From: JALYUA01 sp038203955
GTDB lineage: Bacteria > Acidobacteriota > Thermoanaerobaculia > UBA5066 > Gp7-AA6
Direction of reading: 5' to 3'
Assembly (NCBI GenBank): GCA_038203955.1
Contig: JBBRDK010000004.1
Location: forward strand, 1-64,000
Length of the DNA: 64,000 nt
Both the position numbers and the translations under genes were made by a program. Position 1 is the first letter of the stretch, and the number at the start of each line of letters is the position of its first letter. Shown one piece after another: positions 17,762 through 26,342 of the stretch. The notes beneath the pieces are model-generated. The model was not told the origin of the DNA. It was given only the letters and a program-made list of their open reading frames with translations, and ran no database searches.

Positions 17762-18394
17762 TCAGACCATTCCGGCCCTCTCCCTGAGCTCTTCCTTCAA
17801 GTCCATCATCTCGGCGCCCAGCTCTGCCAGGCGCTCGTCTCCGAAGAGCTTCTGCGCGGCGGGAAAGAGGTCGTCTTCCTCCTCCTCGACGTGGTGCTCC
17901 ACGTTCTCCTTCAGGACCGTCACCTTCGCCTCGAACTGCGGGTCCTCTCCTCGCATCGGCTCGAGCTCCCGGAGGAGTGTCTTGACGATGTTGTGCTCCT
18001 CGAAGGACTCGCGGACGATCTTCATGGGCTCCTTCTCCGCCGCCTCACGGAACGCCGGATAGAAGATCGTCTCTTCCAGCTGCGCGTGAACGTCGAGTTC
18101 CATCGAAATCTGCGCGACGATCTCCTTTCTCTCCGCCGAGCGTTCTTCGGCGGCCTCGTACTTTTTGAAGAGCCCGCGAACCTTCTCGTGGTCCTTCTTG
18201 AGCATTTCGACCGCATCCGCCGGCCCGAGCTCGGCCTCTTCCTGCTCCCCGGTGGAGACGGGGATCATTCGGGTCAGCAGCCTCTTCGCCTCCTCGAGGC
18301 CCGACCGCTTCTTGCGGCCTGAGCCCGCGCGCGGCGACTTCTTTGCACCCGCCGGGCGGCGCTCCGAGTCGCGGCCGGTCTTTTCCTGTTCCAT
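17762..18394 (-). CDS. Hemerythrin HHE-domain protein
   Basis: 210 residues. A Lys/Arg-rich N-terminal tail of about 50 residues precedes a four-helix HHE domain. Its likely iron ligands are the His residues in KKDHEKV, LDVHAQLEE, EEHNIVK and VEHHVEEEE, with nearby glutamates. Such proteins bind oxygen or nitric oxide or protect iron-sulfur repair. The start is ATG 18394 with AGGAG upstream; an in-frame ATG at 18448 is less likely. It is monocistronic and divergent from the hydrolase gene. Confidence 0.9.
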   Translation of the reverse strand: MEQEKTGRDSERRPAGAKKSPRAGSGRKKRSGLEEAKRLLTRMIPVSTGEQEEAELGPADAVEMLKKDHEKVRGLFKKYEAAEERSAERKEIVAQISMELDVHAQLEETIFYPAFREAAEKEPMKIVRESFEEHNIVKTLLRELEPMRGEDPQFEAKVTVLKENVEHHVEEEEDDLFPAAQKLFGDERLAELGAEMMDLKEELRERAGMV

Positions 18395-18465
18395 CGCCTT
18401 CTCCTGATTCTGGACGGGACGAAATTGTCCCCGCTCGTCCGGCAGCAAGAAGCGTTCCGGTCGCG

Positions 18466-19152
18466 GTGCGCTGTCGTTGCGCCGTTGTACTCTCCCCGGC
18501 GGGAGACAGTCTGAAGAACGTTCTCTACCTCCACGGCTTCGCCTCCTCGCCCGCCGGCCGGAAGATCGAGCTCCTGCGCGCGATGCTGGAGCCCAAGGGG
18601 CTGCGGATCATCGCCCCCGACCTGAACATCCCGTCCTTCCAGAAGCTCGAGTTCAAGGCCATGGCCCGCGTGGCCTTCTGGGAAGCGAAAAAGCACATGC
18701 CCGCGGTCGTCGTCGGAAGCTCGCTCGGCGCTTTAGTCGCGCTCGAGCTCGCGCGAACGGCGCCCATTCCGTCCGCCGTCCTGCTGGCCCCGGCGCTCGG
18801 GTTCGGGCCACGCTGGACCGAAAAGCTGCCGGCGGGCGACCCGGTCCCGATGTTTCATTTCGGAGAGACCCGGATCCTCCCCATTCACCGCCGGTTTTTC
18901 GAACAGATCGCCAAGGTGGATGTCGAGACGGACCCTCCGAGGATCCCGACGGTCGTCATCATGGGGACGTCCGACGACGCCGTTCCGTACGGGGGAGTGG
19001 CGGCCGTCTGGGAGCGCTGGGAATCCTCGGGCGCTCTGCCGCCCGGGTCGAAACTGGTTTCGATCGCGGGCGGCGATCACGGTCTGGTCGCCCACGTCGC
19101 CCGGATCGCCGACGAGATCGTCGCCGCGGCGACGCCTCTCGTCCGAAGTTGA
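18466..19152 (+). CDS. Alpha/beta hydrolase, YqiA/esterase-like
   Basis: About 213-228 residues. VLYLHGFASSP gives the oxyanion strand, VVGSSLGALVALELA is the nucleophile elbow (GSSLG), and GTSDDAVPY and GGDHGL supply the acid and histidine. The family resembles YqiA-type esterases. The start is uncertain. GTG 18466 is the conventional choice, but CTG 18511, preceded by GGGAG at 18501-18505, would begin the protein as family members do (LKNVLYLHGF). The stop codon lies inside a heptad unit. Confidence 0.82.
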   Translation: MRCRCAVVLSPAGDSLKNVLYLHGFASSPAGRKIELLRAMLEPKGLRIIAPDLNIPSFQKLEFKAMARVAFWEAKKHMPAVVVGSSLGALVALELARTAPIPSAVLLAPALGFGPRWTEKLPAGDPVPMFHFGETRILPIHRRFFEQIAKVDVETDPPRIPTVVIMGTSDDAVPYGGVAAVWERWESSGALPPGSKLVSIAGGDHGLVAHVARIADEIVAAATPLVRS

Positions 19153-19187
19153 AGCTCCTCTCGACTCTCGACTCTCCACTCTCAACT
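19149..19187. repeat. Heptad repeat arm after the hydrolase gene
   Basis: Four 7-bp units (CTCGACT, CTCGACT, CTCCACT, CTCAACT) run 19160-19187. A single opposite-strand unit GTTGAAG at 19148-19154 carries the hydrolase TGA stop. This locus has only a vestigial left arm. Confidence 0.7.
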
Positions 19188-19223
19188 TCCTCCCCCAACT
19201 TCCCTTAAGATCGCTCGCTCACC

Positions 19224-19979
19224 ATGGCGCTCGGCGGCCTCGGTCTCTTTTTTCTCGAAGGAGCGGCGGGAACCGCGCTCCTTCTTCTCGGCTTTCCGGT
19301 GCGGACGCTCGGAAAGGGCTTCTTCTCTCTCCATGCGGTGATTGCGCTGGCGTTCGTCCTCTTCGCCTTTCTCGTGCGGCCCGCCGGCCTTCCCCTGACG
19401 GCGACGATGATTTCCGCCGCCTGTCTCGCCCTGTATTCCCTCGCGGCCCACGCGGACCGGGCCGGACCGGCTCTTCCCCTCCTCGCGGCGGGCGGCGGCA
19501 CCGCGGCGTATGCGCTCGCCCGGGTGGCGCTCGTCGCCCCGCGGGGCGCGGGCGACGCCTGGGTCCTTGCGGGAGCGGCCCTCGGCGGACTCTTCTTCGG
19601 GGCGGTCCTGCTGGTCATGAATCTCGGGCACTGGTACCTGGTGTCGCGGTCCCTTCCGTTTCGCCTCCTCGCCCGCGGCGCGCTCCTCTTCGGGGTCCTC
19701 GCGGCCGCGCGGACCGTTCTTCTGGGCGCGGCGATGCTGCTTCACGCGGGCGACGGGCTCTCGGCGCTGCTTTCTCTCGAACGGGACGCGCTCTTCTTTC
19801 TCTTCCGCGTGGCCTGGGGGATTCTCGGGCCGCTGGCGCTGTCGTGGTTCATCTGGAAGACCGCCGACATGAAGTCCAACCAGGCCGCGACCGGTCTTCT
19901 GTACGTGGCCCTCGTCTTCGTGCTCATCGGCGAGCTCCTGTCGTCGTACCTGACCGTCGCGACCGGTTTTCCGGCCTGA
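19224..19979 (+). CDS. Multi-pass membrane protein of unknown function
   Basis: 251 residues with about seven hydrophobic segments, no catalytic motif I can name, and a conserved-looking loop GHWYLVSRSLPFRLLARG. It could sit in the inner membrane as a NrfD-like or transporter-like protein, but I do not recognise it. It starts with ATG 19224 shortly after the heptad arm and is followed after five bases by the zinc-ribbon gene, so the two likely form an operon with the cyclase-like gene. Confidence 0.7.
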   Translation: MALGGLGLFFLEGAAGTALLLLGFPVRTLGKGFFSLHAVIALAFVLFAFLVRPAGLPLTATMISAACLALYSLAAHADRAGPALPLLAAGGGTAAYALARVALVAPRGAGDAWVLAGAALGGLFFGAVLLVMNLGHWYLVSRSLPFRLLARGALLFGVLAAARTVLLGAAMLLHAGDGLSALLSLERDALFFLFRVAWGILGPLALSWFIWKTADMKSNQAATGLLYVALVFVLIGELLSSYLTVATGFPA

Positions 19980-19984
19980 CCGCC

Positions 19985-20488
19985 GTGCTCGGGAACGGGA
20001 TCGCGCCGGGATCCGGCCAGGCTCCTCGCCTGCGGGCCCGTTACTACTGCCCTGAATGCCTGACGGCGCGCGAGTTCGACGGAACGGAGTCGGGGGATCT
20101 CGCGTGCGGGAAGTGCGCGCGTCCCTACGCGGCCGACTTCACGGGCGTCGCGGGAGCGGAGGGCGTCGAGCGCTGCGCCTTCTGCGGGAAGCGGGCGTTC
20201 TTCCTCCAGAAGGATTTCGACCAGCGGCTCGGGTGCCTCTTCATGGGGATCTCGCTCGGCGTGGCGCTCCTGGTCGGATGGCGCTTCGGCTGGATCTGGT
20301 TCACCCCGGTGCTTCTCGCCACGGTAGTCGTCGATTGGATCGTGGCCGCGCGCATTCGTCCGGTTACGATCTGCTACCGATGCGACGCCGAGTACCGCGA
20401 CATCCCGCCAAACCCGCGGCACCGCGGATACGACCCGCACGTCGCCGAGCGCGACGCGGAGACGAAGACGCTGCGCCGGATTCGCTGA
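19985..20488 (+). CDS. Zinc-ribbon membrane-associated protein
   Basis: 167 residues. The first half has CPEC...CGKC and CAFC pairs (YYCPECLTAREF, LACGKCARPY, ERCAFCGKRAF) that should hold zinc ribbons. Then come two hydrophobic segments (CLFMGISLGVALLVGWRFG and WIWFTPVLLATVVVDWIVA) and a last Cys pair (CYRCDAEY). The function is unknown. The start is GTG 19985, five bases after the upstream stop. Its own stop overlaps the next gene's CTG. Confidence 0.75.
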   Translation: MLGNGIAPGSGQAPRLRARYYCPECLTAREFDGTESGDLACGKCARPYAADFTGVAGAEGVERCAFCGKRAFFLQKDFDQRLGCLFMGISLGVALLVGWRFGWIWFTPVLLATVVVDWIVAARIRPVTICYRCDAEYRDIPPNPRHRGYDPHVAERDAETKTLRRIR

Positions 20489-21072
20489 AGATCTTCGACA
20501 TCTCCCGTCCGCTGAACGACCGGACGCCGGCATGGCCCGGAGACGTGCCGTTCTCCTGGCGTCCGACGGCGAGCCTGATCGACGGGTCGCCCTACGAATC
20601 GAGCTGCTTCACGATGAGCGCCCACCTGGGGACGCACGCCGACGCGCCCTCCCACGTCGTGACCGGCGGCGCTCCCGCGGGCGCGTTGCCGCTCGAAAGG
20701 TTCCTCGGACGGGCGCGCGTCGTCGAGCTGCCCGGGAGGGGAGAGATCGGCGCGGACGCCCTCCCGTCGCGCGCCCTCGGCGCCCCCCGGATCCTCTTCC
20801 GCACGCGCGGGCTCTCTTTCCTCTCCCCGCTCGCCGCCGTGAGGCTGGCGGAGCGGGGCGCCCTTCTCGTCGGCACCGATGGCGCCTCCGTCGACCCGAA
20901 GGACGCCGAGGACCTCCCGGTGCACCGCGCCCTCCTCGAACGGGGTGTCCTGCTCCTCGAGAACCTCGACCTGTCGGCCGTCGAGCCCGGCGACTACAGC
21001 CTGATCGCGCTCCCGTTGCGCGTGACGGATCTGGACGCCGCGCCGGTGAGGGCGGTCTTGATCAGGAGTTGA
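20485..21072 (+). CDS. Cyclase/kynurenine-formamidase-family metal hydrolase
   Basis: 195 residues of the PF04199 type. The metal motif HLGTHADAPSH is present, with a downstream LLVGTDGASVD segment. Members hydrolyse N-formylkynurenine or related amides and esters; the substrate is unknown here. The natural N-terminus (KIFDISRPLNDRTPAWPGD) has no ATG, GTG or TTG in reach. A CTG at 20485 overlaps the upstream TGA stop as CTGA and is the likely start. The TGA stop lies in the first unit of the next heptad array. Confidence 0.85.
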   Translation: MKIFDISRPLNDRTPAWPGDVPFSWRPTASLIDGSPYESSCFTMSAHLGTHADAPSHVVTGGAPAGALPLERFLGRARVVELPGRGEIGADALPSRALGAPRILFRTRGLSFLSPLAAVRLAERGALLVGTDGASVDPKDAEDLPVHRALLERGVLLLENLDLSAVEPGDYSLIALPLRVTDLDAAPVRAVLIRS

Positions 21073-21141
21073 GAGTTGGGAGTTGAGAGTTCAAAAACCG
21101 GGCCCGACTCTCAACTCTGGACTCTCAACTCTCGACTGTCC
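21068..21141. repeat. Inverted heptad repeat array between convergent genes
   Basis: Left arm 21068-21095 is GTTGAGA, GTTGGGA, GTTGAGA and a decayed unit. Right arm 21107-21141 is five units of the complement (ACTCTCA, ACTCTGG, ACTCTCA, ACTCTCG, ACTGTCC). The loop is 11 bp. It fills the whole gap between the cyclase-like gene and the convergent M14 gene, which suits a two-way terminator. Confidence 0.85.
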
Positions 21142-24100
21142 TCATCTCCCCACCCCCATCGCGTCCCAGTTCAGGACCGCGTTCCACACGAGCGCGTAAC
21201 TCCCTCTCGTCTCCCCCCGCCAGATCGGATTGTTCGAGAAGAGGACGACGTGACCGCGCCCGACGGGAACGTCGATCACCGCGGCGTGCTGCGCGATCTC
21301 CTTGCCACCCTCGAGAAGTCCGGAGACGAGGAGGTCCTTGGTGTCGCCGTACCGAAGGACCACACGCGGGCGGGCCGCCTCCGGAATCACGTAGATGCCG
21401 TTGCGCTTCTGCTCGTCGGTCAAGGGCAGCGCTTCCCAGGGCTCCGCCTCGGGCTCGTCGGGAGGCTCGGCGTACGCGCGCCCGGTCGGACGGTCGGGGT
21501 CGTCCGCCGTGCCCCGTCCCGTCGGCCGCTCTCGCTCGTCGCGGGGGCGCCGCCGACCGCCCCGCCCTCCGGCCATGTGGCTCAGGTTGAAGATCGGGCC
21601 GTCGAAGGAGTAGATCGACGGGGCCTCCGCGTAGCCGTACGCGATCGGGCTCGCCCGATCTACCAGCTTCGATCTCACGACGCTCCCGGTCAGCTTCAAC
21701 AGGTTCGCGCGCGCCACCGTGACGCCGGGCGTCAGGCCGAAGTTGACGGCCAACTCCGCGGTATCCATCACCGACAGCAGGAGGCCTCCGTGCTCGACGA
21801 ACGCCCGCAGGTGCTCCAGTCCGTGGAACCCGAGACCCGGCCGCATGTCGTCCGTCGAGTCCACCGAGGCGAGATTCGGCGTCTCGGGCGTCTTCTTCCA
21901 GGGCAGCGGGTTGCCCCACATCGGCATGCCGGAAACGATCGCCTGGGCGCCCCTGCCGACCGGCGGGAAGAGGAGGACGTCGAACCGCGCGCGCAGGTCC
22001 GGAGTCCGCGCCACGGTCTGCGTGCTGATCGAGACGTACGGGATCCCGAGCTCATCGAACGCGAGACGCCACCAGCCCTCATCCTGGGTCGACAGCCAGG
22101 TATGGACCATGGCGATGCGGGGAGCGCGGAGCGGGTGGGCCGCCACGCGGGGATCCGAGGCGAGCGCGGTGCCCGAGAGGCCGAGCTCCGAAAGCGCCCG
22201 CGAGAGCTCCGCGGGCGGAACACCGCGGATCAGGAACGAGCCGCGCGGAAAATGTTTTCCGCCGGAGTCGAAGGATTCCTCGGCCGCCCGGAGATCCGCC
22301 TTCGGGAACCGGAAGCGAAGGGTCGCGAGCCCCGAGTCCGCGTTGTGCGGGATCGCCACGACCGGGCCGGACCCGTCGAGCCCCCCCGGAGCCGACAGGG
22401 GAGACGTCACGGGGGACATCGCCGCCATCAGCACGGCGGGATCCGAAACCCGGTGGACTTTCACGCCGAAGAGCTCTCCGAACGTCCACCCGGTGTCGTC
22501 GTATGGGCTCTTCTGCGGGTCCTCGGGGCTCCAGTACTGGTAGTCGAGCAGCATGTCGGCGATCCGGCTGTACGGCTGGTCCATGCGGACGATGTAGCTG
22601 CCGGCCGGAAACGTTCTGGATTCCTTCACCCAGGCCTTCGGCCTTTTAGGCGCCGGGGGAGTGTCCGCCGCCTGCGCGGTCGTGGCCGCGCCGGCCGGGG
22701 CCGGAGCGGGGGGGCGAGGAGCGGTCAGCGCCGTCTCGGCGGTGTCCTTGCTTCGGTCCTGCTCGCGCGCCGCCTCCTTGGCGGACTCCCGGTCGCGCGG
22801 CGGCTCGGGCGGGGTCTCATCGTCCTTGCGGACCGGCTTGCTCCTCACCTCGATGGTGGCGTTGAAGGCGGCCGTCGCGCGCGACACTTCGCAGCCCTGC
22901 ATCTGCAGGATGCGGAGCAGCTCCGCCCGGGCGCCGGGCCGGGGGTCGTCGGCGGGGAACACGTAGGCGGCGGGGCCCTCCGCGACGGGTTTCTCGATCG
23001 ACCGCTTCGCCTTCCGGTAGAAATTGCGCAGGAACTCCCGCCCGTGCTCCGCGAAGTAGTGGAGCGACACGAGCAGGCCCGTCTGCTGGTAGTTGTTGTT
23101 GTTGCGCTGGGACCATTTCGTCCGGGGCAGCGGCGGATTCTGCCGGTACCAGTTGCGGGAGTACTCCTGCGGCGTCAGGGTGCGCTCGACCGTATCCGCT
23201 CCCGCGTTTCCGAACGTCTCGTACAGGCGGCTGATCCCGTTGTGCGTCGCGGCGATGAACATCAGATACCCGGGGGTCCAGGTGTCGAAGGTGCCGTGCG
23301 TGAAGACGCCCGGCATCCCGAGGCGCGTCATCTCGGCGACGTTGTTCCAGCCGAGCATCTGCCACTCGTTCGTCAGGATGGGGTCCAGCCACGCGTTGTA
23401 GGGGCCGTCGCCGACCGTATTGTCGTAGAGGTAGGGAACCGATTCGTGGAGATCGTGGAGCACCGTCGCCTTCTCGTAGAGGAACTCGTTCAACACGTTG
23501 CGGGTCAGCTGGAGCGTCAGACTCATCGCATCGCGGTTGTTGTCGTGCGCGACGTACTTCCCCCAGTAGACGAGCGGCGGCCAGTTGTCCTTCGGGTGGG
23601 CGAGATGCCATTTGTAGACGTCCACCTGCCGATCGCGGCCGTCGACCTCGACGACCGGGGTGATCACGGTGATCACGTTCTCCCGGATGTCCCGGACGTA
23701 AGGGCTCTCGTCGACGGCGAGCCGGTACGCGAGCTCCATCAGCGCGGTCGGGGATCCCGTCTCGGGCGAGTGGATCGCTCCGGTGATGTAGTACACGGGC
23801 GTCGAGGCCGCCACGACCGTCTCGGCCTCCGCGTCGTTCATCCGGAGGGTGCGCGGGTCCGCGAGCCGCGCCAGTCGCGAGCGGTTCTCCTCCATCTGGC
23901 CGAGGAGCTTCTCGGACGCGACCGTGACGGCGATCATCTCGCGGCCTTCTTCGGTCTTCCCGATCGACCGGATTTTGACGCGGGGACTCGCCTTCTCGAG
24001 CATTCGGAAATACCGGTAGATCTCCTCGGAGTAGGGGAGCTTTCCGGGCGCGCCGGCGACGTCTCCGAGCACCGCCTTCGGCGTCGGGACGGAGGAGGAG

Positions 24101-24285
24101 CGCGGGAGATAGTCGATCAGCGGCGAGAGAAAGTAGGTCTCGGTCGTGTACTGGCGGATCTTCCGGGTGTACTCGTCATCGACGGGCTGCCCGGGGTCGC
24201 GGCCGGGGGCGCTGTCGAAGGCGAAGAGAACCGTCGAGAGGAGATAGGCGCCCGACAGCGCGGCAGAGGTCTTGCGGATGTTCAA
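21142..24285 (-). CDS. Large secreted M14-family zinc carboxypeptidase-like protein
   Basis: 1047 residues with a signal peptide (ALSGAYLLSTVLFAF). The M14 zinc motif HSPE is H172-E175 in TGAIHSPETGSPTA, and a third ligand is probably in LHDLHESVPYLYD. After the peptidase domain comes a Pro/Ala/Glu-rich linker near 500-560, a beta-rich region, and a second charged insert near 920-965. The end resembles glutamine-amidotransferase-like domains found at the C-terminus of large M14 proteins. It is probably periplasmic or extracellular. Confidence 0.85.
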   Translation of the reverse strand: MNIRKTSAALSGAYLLSTVLFAFDSAPGRDPGQPVDDEYTRKIRQYTTETYFLSPLIDYLPRSSSVPTPKAVLGDVAGAPGKLPYSEEIYRYFRMLEKASPRVKIRSIGKTEEGREMIAVTVASEKLLGQMEENRSRLARLADPRTLRMNDAEAETVVAASTPVYYITGAIHSPETGSPTALMELAYRLAVDESPYVRDIRENVITVITPVVEVDGRDRQVDVYKWHLAHPKDNWPPLVYWGKYVAHDNNRDAMSLTLQLTRNVLNEFLYEKATVLHDLHESVPYLYDNTVGDGPYNAWLDPILTNEWQMLGWNNVAEMTRLGMPGVFTHGTFDTWTPGYLMFIAATHNGISRLYETFGNAGADTVERTLTPQEYSRNWYRQNPPLPRTKWSQRNNNNYQQTGLLVSLHYFAEHGREFLRNFYRKAKRSIEKPVAEGPAAYVFPADDPRPGARAELLRILQMQGCEVSRATAAFNATIEVRSKPVRKDDETPPEPPRDRESAKEAAREQDRSKDTAETALTAPRPPAPAPAGAATTAQAADTPPAPKRPKAWVKESRTFPAGSYIVRMDQPYSRIADMLLDYQYWSPEDPQKSPYDDTGWTFGELFGVKVHRVSDPAVLMAAMSPVTSPLSAPGGLDGSGPVVAIPHNADSGLATLRFRFPKADLRAAEESFDSGGKHFPRGSFLIRGVPPAELSRALSELGLSGTALASDPRVAAHPLRAPRIAMVHTWLSTQDEGWWRLAFDELGIPYVSISTQTVARTPDLRARFDVLLFPPVGRGAQAIVSGMPMWGNPLPWKKTPETPNLASVDSTDDMRPGLGFHGLEHLRAFVEHGGLLLSVMDTAELAVNFGLTPGVTVARANLLKLTGSVVRSKLVDRASPIAYGYAEAPSIYSFDGPIFNLSHMAGGRGGRRRPRDERERPTGRGTADDPDRPTGRAYAEPPDEPEAEPWEALPLTDEQKRNGIYVIPEAARPRVVLRYGDTKDLLVSGLLEGGKEIAQHAAVIDVPVGRGHVVLFSNNPIWRGETRGSYALVWNAVLNWDAMGVGR

Positions 24286-24373
24286 GGGAAGACGCTCCTT
24301 TTTCGTTCCACGGGCCGGCGGAGACGCGATTCTCTCAGAGCGCGGGAGAGCGCCGGAAGGCGCCGGGAGTCCT

Positions 24374-25648
24374 TCAAGGAAAGATCCCGCGGATTCGCGT
24401 CGCCTCTTCGACGCGCGCGATCGCGAGCACGAGCGCCCCGGTGCGCAAATCGGTGTCGTGGCGGCGCGCCGCCGATTCGACGTCGTCGTAGGCGCTCCGG
24501 ATCGTTTTCTGGAGATGGGTGCGGACCATCTCCGCGTCCCAGAAGAAGGAATAGAGGTTCTGGACCCACTCGAAGTACGAGACCGTCACGCCGCCCGCAT
24601 TGGCCAGGATGTCGGGGATCACCACGATGCCCTTGCCGCGGAGGATGTCGTCGGCGTCCGGCGTCGTCGGCCCGTTGGCCGCCTCCGCGACGATGCGCGC
24701 CTTGATCTTCGCCGCGTTCTTTCGCGTGATGACGCCTTCCAGGGCAGCCGGGACGAGAATGTCGACGGGAAGCTCCAGCAGCGCCTCGTTGGTGATCCTG
24801 TCTCCCTTGCCCGCCGCGACGCTTCCCTTTCGCGCCTTCGCCTCCGAGACGGCGTCCATCGCGATGCCCTTGTCGTTGTAGAGAGCGCCGCTCGAGTCCG
24901 AGACCCCGACGACCCGCACTCCGGCCTCCGCCAGGAACTTCGCGACGAAGGATCCCGCGTTCCCGAAGCCCTGCACGGCGGCGGTGGCGCCCTTCAAGTT
25001 CAGGCCCTGGCGCCGGGCGGCCTCCTCGATCGCGACGAAGCAGCCTTCCGCCGTGGCCTCGTTTCTTCCGACCGAGCCGCCGAGGGAGAGGGGCTTTCCC
25101 GTGACGACGCCGAGGCTCGAATGGCCCGACGTCATGGCGTAGGTGTCCATCATCCATGCCATCGTCTGGGAGTTGGTGTACACGTCGGGCGCCGGGATGT
25201 CGCGGTCGGGGCCCAGGATGATCGCGATCTCCGACGTGAACCGCCGGGTGAGCCGCTCGTTCTCGCCGGCCGACAGGGCCTTCGGGTCCACGGTCACGCC
25301 GCCCTTGGCGCCGCCGAACGGAATGTTGACCACCGCGCACTTCCACGTCATCCACATGGCGAGCGCCTTTACCTCGTCGACCGTGACTCCGGGGTGGTAA
25401 CGGATCCCCCCCTTGGACGGTCCCCGCGCGATCGAGTGCTGGACCCGGTGGCCCGGGAAGACGTGGATGGCCCCGTCGTCCATCTTGACGGGAATCGAGA
25501 CGGTGAGCTGGCGCTTCGGATTGCGCAAGACCTCCCGCATTCCGGGGTCCAGGGCGAGCAGGTCGGCGGCGCGGCCGAATTGACGCAGGGCGAACTCGTA
25601 GGGATTCAAGTTCTCCGGGGAAACGATCGGCTTCGGGTTCGCCGCCAT
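24374..25648 (-). CDS. gdhA: Glutamate dehydrogenase
   Basis: 424 residues; converts glutamate to 2-oxoglutarate and ammonia. SKGGIRYHPGV and FGGAKGGV contain the substrate and catalytic lysines (K103, K115), and D155-region PAPDVYT follows. The Rossmann motif is VQGFGNAGS. Length fits the hexameric GDH family. Coenzyme choice cannot be read with confidence. Its start (ATG 25648) lies 43 bases inside the end of rex, so it is coupled to rex and the nuo operon. Confidence 0.95.
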   Translation of the reverse strand: MAANPKPIVSPENLNPYEFALRQFGRAADLLALDPGMREVLRNPKRQLTVSIPVKMDDGAIHVFPGHRVQHSIARGPSKGGIRYHPGVTVDEVKALAMWMTWKCAVVNIPFGGAKGGVTVDPKALSAGENERLTRRFTSEIAIILGPDRDIPAPDVYTNSQTMAWMMDTYAMTSGHSSLGVVTGKPLSLGGSVGRNEATAEGCFVAIEEAARRQGLNLKGATAAVQGFGNAGSFVAKFLAEAGVRVVGVSDSSGALYNDKGIAMDAVSEAKARKGSVAAGKGDRITNEALLELPVDILVPAALEGVITRKNAAKIKARIVAEAANGPTTPDADDILRGKGIVVIPDILANAGGVTVSYFEWVQNLYSFFWDAEMVRTHLQKTIRSAYDDVESAARRHDTDLRTGALVLAIARVEEATRIRGIFP

Positions 25649-26313
25649 GAGTCCTCCTTTTCTCGTGCCGGGCGAGGCGGGCCTCCCCCGATGTAGAACG
25701 ACAGCGTTTCCAGGTTGATCTTGAGATCGACGTTCTTGACGTGGACGTGGGCCGGCGGCGAGAACCGCGCGGGCGTGAAATTCAGGAGCGCCTGGATCCC
25801 GGAATCCCAGCAGAGCTGCGCCGCCGCCAGCGCGGCGTCCCCGGGAACCGTCAGCACGGCGATCTGGATGCGGAGCGCTTCGGCTTTTTCGGGCAGTTCG
25901 CCGATTTCGGAAATCGTGAGCCCCGAGCGGGTCTGCGTTCCGATCTTCGCGGGGTCCGTGTCGAACATCGCCGCGACCGCAAAGCCCCCGGACCGGAAGC
26001 CCGGGTAATCCGCGAGGGCGGTGCCGAGCCGTCCCGCTCCGACGATCGCGAGGTGCCGGGTCCGATCGAGTCCGAGGAGCGCGAGCAGGTGACGCCGGAG
26101 CGACGCCACCTCGTATCCCACGCCGCGCACACCGAACTCGCCGAAGGTGGCGAGGTCCTTGCGGATCTGCGCGGAGTTGAGGTCGAAGCGGCGCGCGAAC
26201 GACTGGGAAGAGACGTGCCCGACATTCTCGGCCTCGAGGACCTCGAGCGACCGCAGGTAGAGTGAGAGCCGCGCGGTCGTGGACTCCGAGACGGACCGGC
26301 GATCGAGCGTCAT
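25606..26313 (-). CDS. rex: Redox-sensing transcriptional repressor Rex
   Basis: 235 residues. A winged-helix domain (SSQSFARRFDLNSAQIRKDLATFGEFG) is followed by a Rossmann domain with GAGRLGTAL at 92-100 and the swapped C-terminal helix. Rex binds TTGTGA-type palindromes when NADH is low and leaves DNA when NADH is high. The extra C-terminal residues after FYIGGG are Arg-rich and overlap gdhA. It sits downstream of nuoN, and a matching operator lies in front of nuoA. Confidence 0.95.
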   Translation of the reverse strand: MTLDRRSVSESTTARLSLYLRSLEVLEAENVGHVSSQSFARRFDLNSAQIRKDLATFGEFGVRGVGYEVASLRRHLLALLGLDRTRHLAIVGAGRLGTALADYPGFRSGGFAVAAMFDTDPAKIGTQTRSGLTISEIGELPEKAEALRIQIAVLTVPGDAALAAAQLCWDSGIQALLNFTPARFSPPAHVHVKNVDLKINLETLSFYIGGGPPRPAREKEDSWRRTRSRSFPRRT

Positions 26314-26342
26314 GGGACGGTCCGGGCCTCCGTGGTCGGCGG

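Noticed and set aside
21076..24705. Plus-strand open frame of about 1200 codons opposite the M14 and gdhA genes
   Set aside because: GC-rich antisense frame of Arg, Gly and Val without any family motif; the minus strand has clear enzymes.
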